The notes beneath the pieces were generated by a model. The model did not search any database. It saw only the letters and a program-made list of their open reading frames with translations, and was not told where the DNA came from. 64,000 nucleotides of DNA from Fasciolopsis buskii. Its lineage: Eukaryota > Platyhelminthes > Trematoda > Plagiorchiida > Fasciolidae. Numbering within the stretch: the stretch's first letter is position 1; every line of letters starts with the position of its first letter. Shown in pieces: positions 1 through 13,203 of the stretch. The position numbers were made by a program, and so were the translations under genes. The stretch is taken from assembly GCA_008360955.1 (NCBI GenBank), contig LUCM01004946.1:124001-188000 (forward strand), written 5' to 3'.

Positions 1-546
1 ATCAGCTTCAGAAACACCAGTTCCTAGTGATGAGGAATCAGATTAATATGTCAACTTTTACCTTCACCGGTTTTCTTGTTCAAGTACAATCCTTTAGAGA
101 TTACCTCGAAATTTACCGTCCCATCATACAATGCAGTGCTCTTTCAATATCAACTTGTCACCGTTTATCCCGTCAAACTGTCAAGAATCAAGCGTATTCC
201 GTGTACATTTGTATGGGCGTTTATGAGCGCTATTGGTTCTTACTCAAGGGCTCAAAAGTGGACGTGGTCCCGATTCAAATTGGGAGATACGATTCGTTCA
301 GATGCAGAACAGTCTATTTCGGTCTCGTCATTCAAACTGTTAATTTCGTGGACTTCAGGCATCCAAGGATTGTTTCTTCAGCATGGCAAGTGCATAAGAT
401 GCCAGTTTTTGTCCGCACGTTGTTTAGCATTCAAAGCACACGTGATCTGCAACAATGTCTGACCAATGGATCCGTGATTGGTTGGACTATTCTTTAGTGA
501 AGTTTTTGATGAGTTCTCCTCCAACTGGCTTCATAACCACACACAA

Positions 547-547
547 G

Positions 548-581
<34 letters not shown>

Positions 582-585
582 TAAA
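547..585. repeat. TA dinucleotide microsatellite
   Basis: An almost pure alternating TA tract of about 38 bases. It produces spurious Tyr-Ile repeats in overlapping frames. Confidence 0.9.
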
Positions 586-999
586 CGCCAACTGGATTAC
601 AGAGATGGTTTGTTTTCCTGGACATATTTTATTTGCCCCTCCTATAGACAAACATGCCTAACATCAACCTACCTAACTGTTGCTCTGGAACCTTTTTCCC
701 CTCATCACATAGTTTGTAAGCTTTAGAATGTTCCAATTGTTTGCAAGCTTTGTTTCCCTTCCACTATCCTGTAAACGCACACAAACACAACCAACACCCA
801 GCATTTCATATGCCTCAGTTACGTGAAAAAAATAGATCTGGTACATGTTTCTTTTCAGCCTACCTTGTTTTGAATTTTAGAAAATCAGCAAGACTTATTT
901 TGAAATTAGTTGCTTTTTCCAAGCATCACGTGAAAAACAGTTTTCAGAACCCATATATTACCTTGTGATGGGAAGCAAGAGTGCATGGAAAAGGTTTCT

Positions 1000-1130
1000 A
1001 CCCCAGATTGGGGTGAGATTTTGGATGTCTGACTGGATTCGAACTCCGCTCAAGTGAAAACAATGGTTTGAGCTCGAGGTTCCAGTAGTTTTCCGTCTCC
1101 TATTTTCTTGCTTGAATCCACTGTGGACCA
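1000..1130 (-). repeat. Possible tRNA-derived SINE fragment
   Basis: On the minus strand there is a good B-box-like element, GAGTTCGAATCC, preceded about 30 bases upstream by a weak A-box-like region. The downstream part does not clearly match the other SINE-like units in the window. A lone B box can arise by chance. Confidence 0.3.
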
Positions 1131-4100
1131 ACAACACACCTGTAAAAACCAAACTAAACAAGTTGTTCTGTGATCTGATCCAGACAATTTCACGAAAATA
1201 CGCAATACTACGTTTACAAGAGTTGGGGAAGATCGAACAACTTTACAAATCATTTTACTCTACTTTGAGAAATAAACGAATCCCTAGAAGAGATATCATC
1301 ATAACCTGTGAAAGTTTTTTCCGACCTCGATACCTTTGATCCACGTTATTGTTGCACAAAATTGTCAACTGCACTGAGTACTAAGTTATTTCTCCCAGTT
1401 TTATGAAAAATGCTTGAAGTGGAAGGAGTGATTCTTGTGCATCACCCTGGAAAGAAAGGAATTTGAAGACTCCAAGTTCACAAGACGCTTGGGCCACAAA
1501 AGTTACAATGATATTTTTGTCTAAACTGAGGAACTTCAGGCGCCTACTGTCCAAACGTTTGGTAGGAACTAATGCCACAGTTCGAAATCATCCACTAATG
1601 TTTTTTGACGAAACCATTCGATTAAGACTAGTACCCAACTATGAGCCGCATTGAAATGAAAGCATTTAAATAACCGAAGTCTACTACCCTGCTTCTATTG
1701 ACAATTTGATAAGCTATTGATATTCTTTTGAAAGAAACTTAGAATTAACATAGTTAGATGAAATGATTTGCGAGCATTTTATAAGTATGTTCAATAATAC
1801 TTATGACTGGTGCAGTTCAGCTTCCACTTCGATTCACGAGGAGTACCGGAGGACTAAATGGTGATTTTCCAGTGTTATCGAATTCATCCACGTACTCTTC
1901 AAGCATATTTGTGGACTCAGGAAATAGCTCCACAAAAATTACATCTACTCCAACCATGCAATCTGACACAGTCTAGGCACAGTATTGGTTGGTACTGCGA
2001 CCCATGTATTCGTCCATATTACAATTGATTATAAACGAACACGGAGAGGTGACCAAAGTTTATGCCATCTGTTGGGATTCATAGACGACCTGGAGAGGAT
2101 TTATTCCGAAGCAGCACTGTGCCCTCCGTTCTGAAAGTTTTGTGAGCGATGAGCTTGGCGATCTAAACATCAAGGTGAGGGCTCATAACACTGAAAAATC
2201 GTACCCTGAGCTACAAAAACATACCACTATTTGAAATCGACAAAAAAATCTGCTTCCTCTGATTTTCCTTTTTTAATCGGTTACATGTTGGTGCGTAAAG
2301 CATCCAGCTGACATGAACAGACGAATGGAGAGACACCGACTTACAAATATTAACGCGTGAAACTGGTGCCGATGAAATAAGCCGGTGGAAAATGCTTCCG
2401 ACTTCCACAAACACAATGAATGGATCAAAGAGGAAAAATGATGCAAATATCTTGTAACTTCTGATTTAAATTTCACATTGGTTTCTTTATTTTGGTTCAT
2501 CTAGCTTCTCTCATAAATTTTGTCCCTCCCAGTACTGATTGAAAAAACCATTATTTTCGATTCTTTCAATCGCTATTTAATAGCCCGATGCTAGACACCA
2601 CGTTGGTGCTATTTTTAGGCAATTGCAAGGATATCAGGTACGGAAATTATGGAACGCAATGGGAAGCAAACCACGTACCTCCGCCCTGAGGTAACCACCA
2701 ACTGTCCGCGTTAAACGGTCGCGTTAAATATGATAGCCGAAAGCGAGGAGGCAAGCTAGCTATCAAGAAAATAGCTAAATGGTACAAGCAAGTGCCATAT
2801 TATTTATATACCTCTTATACATTTATTTTTGTAGTTTAACCAATACATGACCGATAACGGCGAACATCGCAATAATACAAAATGTTGAAGGAACTTAGTC
2901 GATAAAATGTGCACTACGCCTTCTCAAAACTATCAACAATTCCGTATCGTGCAATGCAGTCTACTCTGATTGCGCGTTGAAAAACATCAACAAATTTTTA
3001 ACCGTCCGTTAATTGCAACGGATTTGCAGATCCCACGAGAATTAACGAGACTGTGTTTGGACACCGATGTCAGCACAAAAATGTCAGACGTTCTAAAGTC
3101 ACTCCTTGCTACCGAGATTGTAGGCATCAAACGAGTGCTACTTTTGATCACGTGCTTCATCAGAACACCACAAAAGTGAACATAAATACACCCGACAATA
3201 TCAGTTAACTATGGGGCTGGAATTTAGGATGTTAATTCGTGAAGAGTAAGCTAAACTGAGCTTCTACAGATCCGCACGAGAGAAAACAAAGCCACAGTTC
3301 AACTACCATTGCACCAAAATGAAACAGATCGAATTCAGGTGCATAAATTATTCATACCTATTCAATAGTAGAGACATTTCTCACCACGACTAAACTGCGA
3401 ATTATCGTATGCTAACAAACGTTGGTTTTATTCGATAAATGTGAATGGTCAAAGGAAACTAATTATCTGTCTATTATGATTCTTTATTTCGAAGATGGAT
3501 AGGTCTTCGATTAAAATGAGGTGACTGTGCTACCAAACAGTGAATGCCTGGAATTCATCCAAATGGACAAATAATTTATGAGTCGTTTATTAATTCCCGT
3601 ATTAATCAAAATAAAACCGTTCGTATTGGTCCTCTATGATTAATACCCACTGGTCAGTTCTTCTGCCGGCTAATTTGGTCCGTCTTTATTTAATAACCTT
3701 CCCATGCGACAATTTTGCTCAGACGATCGATTGACATGGATGGTGTGGTATCACCTCATAGGTGTTGATCTTCAACCTGGGTAAAGAATGAGCCGAATCA
3801 AAATCCACTGCCCGAACATTACTAATATCCTGTTCAACCGATGGTCGTAACCATTTTAACGGATTTCCAAGGCGGCGATTATCCGCCATGAGTATTTTAC
3901 ATTTGTTGTAAGATAAACTAAGTCAGAAGGGTTACTTGCTTACTGCAAATAATTTCAGTTTTTCAGGACTGTACGCTACATCATTTTAGGGATCATCTTT
4001 TGGAAAGAGTTGACCATTTCCTTTTACTGCTACTATTTTCTTACCGCTAAGGCCCATATATTGTCCTGTACACTGCCTTGCGCAGGCTGATGTTTTGCGT

Positions 4101-7100
4101 TAGCACGTCATATTGGTTTGCAAGTGCAAAAGTATGGATATGGTAGTATTACTAATAGCAACACCACTGCTTCAGTAAATGATTAAAAGACAGGCAAGGT
4201 AAAGGAAAACAATATGTAGTTATGATTTCAATAAACCAATGTGCAAACTAAGACTGCAGCACAAAATACACTATCTGAAAACAATTTCTCAGGGCTATTT
4301 TACACTTTACATGAATCACTAGGAATGCATTTATTTTTGGGCTCGAGTCCAGGACGACTGATTTTGAATCAAATGCCCCAACAGTTAAGCCGTCTGTAAT
4401 GGTTCGTAGGGTTCAAACAGGTTAGGTAGTTCAGATCTGTAGGTCATGTGCAAAGCCTATATCTAACCTGGGCATCTTGCATAGAAATCATCTAATACCA
4501 TAGCAGACTACTGTGTGCACTAACCTGTGCCTTGGCAAAGCCAATGACGAATGGGTGCCTTTATATTTGGTGGTGACGTTTGGTAAACCATTGACAGTCA
4601 TCCAAGCCTAGCACCAACGCTGTCTTCTATGATCAGCCACTCAATTTTTCCATGCTTTCCGAAGGCAACTCGGGCAGAAATCTTACCTAATAATCTGTTC
4701 GCAAATCAAGTGTTGTTCTCTACTGACCATCTTGCCGAGAAAGGATAGACTGACTGATCGCTGCATTTGACTTGCAATGTAGACCAGTGCACTTAGTTTC
4801 GGTTTACAGACATCGCCCATTTTGTTGCAACCCAAACTTTTCTTTGCAGTTGCATCGAGATTTCAAAAATTTGGTCTGCATATCCCCTGTCGGCAAATGC
4901 TATTAACTTATTCACGTTTTCTTGCAGTTGAGCCTATACTATATTTTACTCTGGCATGTGCAAACTTGACAATCAGGATGAATTCACCAAAAAACGAAAA
5001 GTGAAGACCCAACTGGATACTTTAGTACAACGAACATGGTAAGAATTACCTTGGAAATCAACCTAGTCTATATAAATAATATGCCCGCTTGCTCGATGGA
5101 AGCCGTTCTTTTACCTACTGTTATGCTCAGAATTATGCCGTTGAGAGCAGGTCAAAGTACTCAGTCGCCAACACAACGATTCCATTCAACCTAAAACCCA
5201 TTAATCAATTCAGATTATAGGTAACCAGTGTAAAAATGGAAATTCTCAAATTGCACTTTCGTACACTATGAAGTCACGGCCTTTTGGATGTCTCAAAGTA
5301 ATCGCCCGTTTTATTTTCGTAGCAAAAGAGCAAAGACGTTTAAGGCATAAAGAACAAAACCACGTTTAAAGGGACGGAGAAGTAAAAACGTTTACGCCAA
5401 GCATCAACAAATTCCCTAAGGTAAACAGTAGCATTTTGTCATAATAAGTCAAGAAGAAACTTCAGTAACATTATCTTCTAGAGTTAGAAAAAATCACAAT
5501 AATTTTATTCTTGGTTCATTCACTTTACCCATAAAATCAGAAGCAAAAATCTTCGCTCTTGTTCCAGCAAATGCGTTAAGTAGCCTGTCTCTCAGTTTTT
5601 AACTAAGACGTACTGTTTGCCAAATGTTCGGAGAAAAATGAGATTTATATCTGTGCTCGGCAATCAGCGACAGTTTCATTTCGCTGACGGGACGCATGCT
5701 GGGCAGTGATTCACAGAAGTATTGAAAAACTGATTCTGACACGAAATTATCGGATTCAGCAATCATTCTGTATTCATTATGTTTATTATAGTAGCAAGAA
5801 TAAGCATCGTTAATGCTAATTTCATTGAAACAGCGGAATTATTGGCCGAAAACAAAACAAAGAAAACGGAATAAAATGCTGCTTTACAGAAGTTAACCTC
5901 CTAACCTACTTTGCTAGAATGAAAGAAATAAAATAATCTGAACCGAGTGACTTTTTATTTAAGTTTTGTTTGCATAAATTAATGCTCCGTTGCATGTTAG
6001 CTTTCATCTAGCCAGAAAGCCATGACTCTGGAATTGTTGTGGCAGAGAACATTCATAAAGCCTTAACGAAAAAATTCCATGGTTTTACAACACAAAATGT
6101 TGACCTCAAATTTGCTAACATCACACTTCAACCTAAAATGATCTAAATTAGCTTAGATCTATGGTAGGCACCTTATCAACGAGTTTACACAAATATTATA
6201 CCATCACAGATATCGAATCTATGTGAATAGGTAACGTTTGTTTCTTCATCCTGAGCCCGCAATCATTTATGGCTAGATTTGAGTAACCCGGGGGGATAAT
6301 ACTCACTTGGCCAAATTTCATGCGCCTCTACTTACTGAGTAGTTAAAAGGCACAATGAATGGTTATTTCCTGCACGGCATTATTCATAAAAACACATATC
6401 TAATTGCCTAAACCGCTACATGGAGGACAAAGACGGTGGTTTTCACACGTCTGTTGCGCCAGCATTAATAGCACCAGTAACATTAGATGCACGGAAGGAA
6501 GTCCTTTCACACGTCGTGGTACTAAGTTTACTTTATCCATTGCCCGTAAAAGCACTTTAGAATATGAGCTCACTCTGCTTTTCATTGAAACGAAAATAGG
6601 ACGCTTTTTCAGCATTTCGTGTTAAAAATTGTTTTAAACCGGATTGTCACAATACTGCATTCATTAGTAAAATGAACACAACTCGTAATCTGCTCAACTG
6701 ATGATCGTTTCGGGAGAAAAACGACTTTAGCGTGCAACTAATCAGATTAGTTTCAAACGACGCGTTCGTAAAAATTAAAAGTTTGCACCAACATATACCA
6801 GCGACCCGAACACAGCTTTTTATTTTTATCCTTAATTTTAAAAAGCACAACAGATCAATGTTCATCTTTGAATTCAGAAGATTGCAATCGGTCACGCAGT
6901 ATTCCTCGATAAAGGACAATCCGCAATACCCAAATATCTCCGACGCATCTACTTTCGGGATCAGTTGTTTCTTCCAGCCGGGCATGGAAAACGAGTCATT
7001 AATGCCTTTGAACATAGTACTAGTAAAAAGATATGAATTTTCGCCAATTAATTAGCTGTAAGTGGTTACCGTGACCCAGGATTACAGCTGGACCAGTAAC

Positions 7101-7104
7101 AATT

Positions 7105-7750
7105 GGATTTCTGACAAAGAGTAAGTGTGCCGAAGACGTTCGTCGCTTGGGAGTTTCTGATCATCTATGTTTGCGTCGTATCGGGAAGATTGGGTGGACT
7201 GACTGGATGAGCAATGTGTAGGTTTGGAATCTACTATTAGGCGCCGGCTACGCGAACCCTTTATCTTAATATATGAAGCTTAGTAAAATACTGTGTTTGG
7301 GTCACGTGTTGCCTGTGGTGAACATTCGACTATCTTAGCGTATCCTATTTTGCGTTCCTCCCTAGAAGTGGAAGAAGCCATGTGAGGTTAGCAGATCAGG
7401 GGACGAGGTATAATGAGGAAATGCACGATAAACCTAGAAAAAGCAGATGTCTCACTTCTTCGTGGTTGGGATCTGAAATATCCGTACACCAGCTGGTTTG
7501 AGACCCCGTGGGATGTAGCAACGACCTATGAACAGTGACAATCATTTTGTCATTTTCTGTCAAAACACAATGATTGAAAAGTTAGTGTTAGCTACTATCG
7601 CATTCTTATCTTTCCCCGCCTGTGTAGGCCCAATCCCTGTCGCGTGCGCATATAAACTCTTTTTTATAAAAACACGTAAATCTGGGGAAGAGGCAAGGGT
7701 CATTGGGGCTTGCAATGCCAGTTAACGCTAAATGACGATGATCACGACTT
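7105..7750 (+). mobile_element. Decayed 3' fragment of an RTE-like LINE
   Basis: The sequence aligns by eye, in plus orientation, with the C-terminal and 3' UTR part of the element at 11720-15580. Shared landmarks are the CTTCGTGGTTGGG segment, the GGGTCACGTGTTG segment, the CCCGCCTGTGTAGG segment, and an end at AACGCTAAATGACGATGATC. Translation is broken by many stops. It lacks the RT core and is an old 5'-truncated copy. Confidence 0.75.
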
Positions 7751-8164
7751 CATAGTTGTAATCACGCAGTGCGACTGCAGTAATATCCTTCAGTATGCGA
7801 CCAAAGGTCTTCTGAAACGCCGAAAGAGATCTCCAAAGATCCTCAGAAATAACATCCATAAAAAGACTCTTCAAGGATACCCGAATAGACCACAAGTTTG
7901 AGATACCAGACACGCGCGCTCTTTGACTGGCTGCGCTGCAATTTTCTCATTTTTATTTCGTTGTTTTGTTGTCGGATATTTGGTTCCATTATGTTCTCCG
8001 TTCGATGCTACAATACCTCGGAATTACATTTGTCCAAAAAGCATATGACTTCTCAACATGGACTGGGATCGCGCATTTCCGCTCCTCACCCATCTTCTCA
8101 TTGATCTAAGGGAGGCACTCGTATCGGCTGGCAGGCAGCTCTTAAATGCACTCTTCCAGACAAG

Positions 8165-9025
8165 ATGTCCATTCCGACATTTTTGAGTACTAACAACCGT
8201 CCTCTATTTACAAAAATATCGGGTCTGTCTCTCACACTTCAATCACCGATCCATGTTCACACCTGTGTCATCTGCATACAAATATCATGGCTGAACACGA
8301 ATATCGCTGATTCACTCGTGTTGATAAGCAGATTCAAACTCAATCGGCAGGATAGCGTTTCGGGCAAGAAGACTGGAGGCGGTGTGGCAACATCCAAAAC
8401 TCCTGGTCTAACAAGTCTGAAGTTACTTATGCGTACTCGCTAAATGGAATTGACTGTCTCGTACCACAGTGTCATCCTAGGTTTTCTCGCCATATCATTA
8501 CAGTTATAACAAACCTAAATTTTGCCCTTTTAGCTCGCAACACAATATCACATTTTTTTACTCTTCTCTAGCATTCATTTTTCCTCTTCTTAAGGATAAT
8601 TTGCATATTATTGTGGGTGATTTTAATCATACATCCACCTTACCACTGACTGTGTTTGAGTTGACTGACTTCTTCTTTATTCCCACCAGGGACAACTCCA
8701 TTTTAGTTAGAGTTATTACCAACACCCCTGATTTATTTTCTCTGAAACTGCCTAATTCAACTTCAAGCAGTGATCATTGCCTGCTTCTTATGAGGCCCTC
8801 GATGTACTCCAGGTCAGCCTCCCATTTTTTCAGGCAAACAAATCAAATTCAAACTCGCCCCGTAACTTCTCACACAACAACAATATTGTTCTTCAGAAAT
8901 CCATTTCGCTCGCATCTACCTGTTTCTCTTTTGAACCCATGCTCATTGGCAATGTCAAACTTTTCACAGAGACAGCCAACGCAATCTTTGATATCGGCTG
9001 TCCCTTAAAAACACAACTGGTCTGA
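8165..9025 (+). pseudogene. CR1-like endonuclease remnant
   Basis: Readable segments include an early piece with SWLNTNIADSLV, then GKKTGGGVAT, followed after frame changes by the catalytic-core-like IIVGDFNHT and, near 8770, SSSDHCLL. These are the metal-binding and S-D-H motifs of the apurinic-like endonuclease that nicks target DNA for retrotransposition. At least two frame changes and a TAA separate the pieces, so no functional enzyme can be made. Confidence 0.75.
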
Positions 9026-9220
9026 AATTGCCGTATCTCCACCCAGAAATTGAAATCTCTAGGAAGATACAAGAAGCACTTCTATAAAGCCCGTAATCGC
9101 TCGAGCGTGTGTTATATTTCCAACCTAATAAAGGCGGAAATCCAACGCATGGACATTACGTTCGATAGCCAACTCTCGAGTGGTAACAACAATCGATTCC
9201 TATGACAAGGCACTCGACTG

Positions 9221-10343
9221 TTGTGTGGGAAGCAGAAGAAGCAAACGAAAACTTATGCGGATGTCCACAGCGTCAGTCGTGCGCTCTTCCATCCTTCCAC
9301 TTTTAGCCCAACCTTATTTGGACAGGGTGATAAATTAACCCTTACAAGGTTTTTTAGAGATGAGGTGCTCGACCTGCTCCGCACCACTAAAATTACCACA
9401 AGAGTTGGTCTAGACAGTCCGTCTTCAGCTACTTTAAGGCATGGTGCTGTGGCTCTGACTGATGCATTTACTTCACTGATAAGCCCATCATTAATCTTGT
9501 CTTCCATCCCTGACTGTTGGAAACCTGTCACCATTATTCCCGTCCCTAAGTCTAAAAGTTCTACTGCTTTAGCAAAAGGCTTTTGTCCCATCACCTCAAC
9601 ATACTCTGGCCTTAAACTGACAGAGAGGGTTGCACTTAAACGCCTGCCTTCCCCTATGCATCTTCCTGATGACCCATTTCAGTTAGCCTATAAATCTATC
9701 AGGTCCAATTTTGGCGCTGTCGCCTTCCTCATTCAACATGTTTGTAAGTCCCTAGACGCATCGATGAAATCTGTGCGTTACGCCTTTCTAGACCATTATT
9801 CGGCATTTGATTCGATCCCACGGTCCCCTCTACTGCACAATCTGGAAGCATTTTGTTGTCCCCGGCCTTTATTAGCATGGCTGTCTGTCCACTGTACTAA
9901 CCGAACCCACTGCATATGAATGGACGGTAAAATTTCAAAACCGTTGACTATCAATTCAGGCGTGCTACAGAGTGCTAATCTTTCACCGTTTCTTTTCTTT
10001 ACTCCTATCAGCGACTTGTCAACCAGCTCCCAATTGTCATCTGTTTAAGCATGTTGTTGATGTTACCTTCTCTCAAGCCGTTGCGGACAACGATAATTTT
10101 CAAAGGTTCTCCGACAACCTATCTTCTGTTTATGATTTATCTGCACGAGCTGGTTTAAATCTCAACGAATCTAAATGTTTCGAATGTCTGTTATCTCTCC
10201 CTTGGTCGGCCTACCTATTCGAAACGTCTTCCATCAACTCAAAAGTTCGTACCGGGGTTGATTCTGTTAAATATCTAGGAGTTGCTATTGGTAAAAATTT
10301 GAAGTGGACTTCTCTCATTTCTACCTGTGTAAAGAATCTCTGA
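9221..10343 (+). pseudogene. CR1-like reverse transcriptase remnant
   Basis: One frame (9221-9919) reads through finger and palm sections: CWKPVTIIPVPKSKSS, a degraded version of the RPI-S-T segment, FQLAYKSIRS, and YAFLDHYSAFDSIPR, the catalytic A-motif region. A second frame (9972-10343) carries the later palm and thumb, with VKYLGVAIGKNLKW. The Y-x-D-D box between them is lost: the expected position reads as a changed VADNDN-like stretch. Confidence 0.8.
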
Positions 10344-10499
10344 CGGTTGTCATTTCAAATCAGGAAGCTTCGGCACTGTAATGTAAAACAAAGCACCATC
10401 TCCCGATTTGTATACCAATGTTTTTCCAATTCTTCTTTGCTGTGCTCCTGTTATATATCCAGGTTAACTGAGAAAAACCTTAAATTGTTCGTCGGGGCT

Positions 10500-10870
10500 A
10501 TCAGTTATTAGCCGTGTGTTGTTCTTTAATCCATGTGATCAGCACTTATCAACATGTAATAAATTTGCTCATAAAATTCTTTCAGATCCCGCGCATCCTC
10601 TGCACTGCGGTTTCTCAAAGTGCCGCTCATATTTCTACAGGACCTGCTTTCCGTTCCATACTCTCCAGAATCAATACGTATAGGAACTCCACTCCCCCAT
10701 ATTTAGCACGAATTTTGACAAACCATGACAGGGTTTTAGTGGAATTCCTAAGGAACCTATCAAAATGTGCTGCGATTATTCCTGGATGCGTTCTTTTATA
10801 TGTTTTACGAGGCGATGAGTTTTTATTTTATTTTTTTCTCCATTTTATTTTCTCCCTCACTTTTTACTGA
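10500..10870 (+). pseudogene. CR1-like LINE C-terminal remnant
   Basis: Fragments in shifting frames (for example DPAHPLHCGFSKC, then INTYRNSTPPYLARIL) match the layout of the region after the reverse transcriptase in CR1-like elements, where short Cys- and Arg-rich segments precede the 3' UTR. Nothing beyond about 10960 is element-like. Confidence 0.6.
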
Positions 10871-10959
10871 ACTGCGACGATTACCTGTTTATCCTACTCG
10901 AAAATAAGGGCATGGTAAATTGTTTTCTCGATTTTAATAAAATTTTTGTTTACTGCTGG

Positions 10960-11720
10960 AGATGACATTCTTGAATCAAAAGCTCAAAGCCACCAACAGC
11001 AGTCATCATGAAAAGCAAAATCAATTATTACACTGTTACCAATCTCGTGTGGTTGCTTGTCCAGGCTCAGTACAACAGGATACACTATGCGGATGTATCG
11101 ACATCCCAAATGGAAAATCATCACAATTGTCGTTTAATCCGTCGGTGTAGACCCAGTTTACCGACTTGATCCACCGATCCAGGTATGCATAGCTTCCATT
11201 GAGTGCATCATCCTGTTCCTAAGACTCCTAACATACAAACGCAGACCACAGTCTTCCAGCAAAACGTTAACTAAATCAAACCCGATCTGATCGATAGTAT
11301 GATCGCGTGACTTTCTGCATGAGATAGCATTGCAATGATATTTAGTATGGAGAACGATATGTGCACTCAGTTTGCAAATGATCTACCCAGCTATGCGATG
11401 TTTTTCACAGTTCACGAATCAGAAATTCCAACAGGCTAAAGTAAATGCAGTTCCCCAATAGTTTATCGAGCATATCATTGGGCATTATTTCAGTGTTTGG
11501 AACGGAATTTGGATTATTTGACTATTGCCAAATCAACAAACGACATTTACTATTAGATTAGGACGAATCAAATAATTTTAAAGTGCACTGAATTGGCTTG
11601 CTTGAAGCTGTCTATTTTACTTATTCAAGCGCCCGGGAATAAGTGATTTTTCAAATAATTCATTGTTAGTTCAACTGCAGACAGCTGGCATCTTCGTTTA
11701 CAAACGATTTATGTCAACAA
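10960..11720. other. No gene recognised between two LINEs
   Basis: This stretch separates the CR1-like and RTE-like elements. Frames are short and no repeat family was recognised. It ends at the ATC tail of the RTE element. Confidence 0.5.
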
Positions 11721-11967
11721 ACATCATCATCATCATCGTCGTTCAGCGTTAAACAGCAAGGCAAGCCCCGCTGACCGCTGCCTTTCCCAGAGTTACACAT
11801 TTATATAAAAAGAGGGAATATCCAACGGGAACAGAGAGTGGACCTGCACAGGCGGGAAAATATAAGATATTGCTGCAGCCAACACACAAAACACAGTCTA
11901 ACTGTACAAACGCACGTGTTTTCAATCATTCTGATTCGATAGAAAATGGCAGCACGATCGCCACTGG

Positions 11968-12633
11968 TCACGACTGTTCAGGGTTCACTGCCATATCCTT
12001 CAGTGTCTCCAGCCAGCAAGTCGACGAGTCTTTCGGACCCCAACCACGAAAACGTGAGATACCTACTTTACCTAACTTCGCTGTACATTTTCTCATCCCA
12101 CGTTGCCACGTCATCCGTTGGCCTCCACATGGCTTCTTCCATTCCTTAGGAGGAACACAAAATAAGGCACGGTATGGTAGACGAGTGTTCGCCATACACA
12201 ACACGTGACCCAACCAGCGTAGTCCATTAAGTTTCATGTGCTGAAACAAGCGATTCTCAGATGTGACACCCAATACCAGATTCCTAACCTCTATATTACT
12301 CACCCGGTCACTCCATCCAATCCTAGCCATGCTACGTAAGCATCGATTGTCGAAAACTTCCAACCGACGAACAACTCCCACAAGCACACTCCATGTCTCG
12401 CGACCGTACAACAAAACTGAACGCACTGCAGCACAGTACAAACGACCTTTCAACTTCAGTGAAATACCAGGCCGACGCCACAAGTGCTTCAGTCCAGCAT
12501 GAGCTGCTCGAGCCTTGCATATACGTGTGTTTATCTCCACTGCCGAGCTACCATCGTTCGACACACAGCTACCAAGGTAGGTGAAACGGTCCACAGTCGG
12601 TATTTCCTTTCCATCCGGTACCAGGTTCGACAC
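11968..12633 (-). pseudogene. RTE C-terminal domain
   Basis: An open frame of 221 residues covering the thumb and C-terminal region: FTYLGSCVSNDGSSAVEI, AHAGLKHLWRRPGISL, RSVLLYGRETW, RRLEVFDNRCLRSMARIGW, then LRWLGHVLCMANTRLPYRAL, ending SRFRGWGPKDSSTCW and a short tail. This is the standard C-terminal region of RTE-like elements in flatworms and many other animals. It is intact apart from being detached from the RT frame. Confidence 0.88.
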
Positions 12634-12642
12634 TGCTGTCGT

Positions 12643-13203
12643 TCAGTACTGTAACAACACTTTATACTTCCAAGGTGCAAACCACATGCCAAACAGAGCA
12701 ACCGATCTCAACAGTCTATCTAGTGCGCATTGTCCATGGTCCGCAGACTCGAACAGGCACACGACATCGTCTGCGTAATCTAGGTCGCATAGCTTCCCTC
12801 CACTTCCCAGTTCTACTCCTACATCCCGGAGACCTCCTAAAGCATCTTTCATCACCTCGTCCATGACGAAGTCGAACAAGAATGGAGAGATGGGACACCC
12901 TTGTCGAACGCCACTAGTCGTTTCGAATGAACGCGACAGCTTACCCTATGCCCTAAGGCGACCGTAGGTATGCGAGTACAATGCTCGCAACAAGTTCACA
13001 AACTTAGTTGGCATACCCTTCCGGTGAAGAACACTGAATAGTGCTACCCGATCCACTGAGTCCAACGCGCCTTTCAAGTTGAGAAAGACTACGGTCGCAG
13101 GGCGGTGGTGTGTGGCGCGTTTCGAGTAACTGTCAAAGAGTGAATATCTGGTCGATGCCACGTCGACCTGGCCAAAATCCGGCCTGTTGTTCGCGGATAT
13201 CAC
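12643..13203 (-). pseudogene. RTE reverse transcriptase palm with intact YADD box
   Basis: Continuing in the frame of 12946-13203, the palm reads VVFLNLKGALDSVDR, the A-motif with its catalytic Asp. A TAG interrupts at about 12946, after which SGVRQGCPISPFLF and FVMDEVMKDALGG follow. The catalytic box DLDYADDVVCLFES is intact at 12766-12777. The copies at 36 kb and 41 kb have lost the last Asp of this box. The frame is lost again near 12640. Confidence 0.88.

Larger units (their letters stand above)
1..7100. other. No gene recognised
   Basis: All open frames here are short and show no family resemblance, compositional signal or convincing splice pairing. Contents noted are a TA microsatellite near 549-583 and a possible SINE-like unit near 1000-1130. 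The minus-strand frame at 6647-7015 is the longest stretch without a recognised repeat, but I see no domain in it. Confidence 0.5.
7900..10960 (+). mobile_element. Decayed CR1-like non-LTR retrotransposon
   Basis: A plus-strand LINE about 3 kb long, recognisable in three broken pieces: endonuclease at about 8165-9025, reverse transcriptase at about 9221-10343, and a C-terminal region at about 10500-10870. The order and the protein fragments are of CR1 type, a clade known in trematodes (for example SR1 of Schistosoma). Many stops and frameshifts make it inactive. The left edge directly follows the RTE fragment ending near 7750, and the right edge is set where CR1-like reading fades. Confidence 0.8.

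Noticed and set aside
6647..7055. Opposed frames of 122 and 107 residues
   Set aside because: No recognised domain, no splice context and open on both strands; treated as chance.
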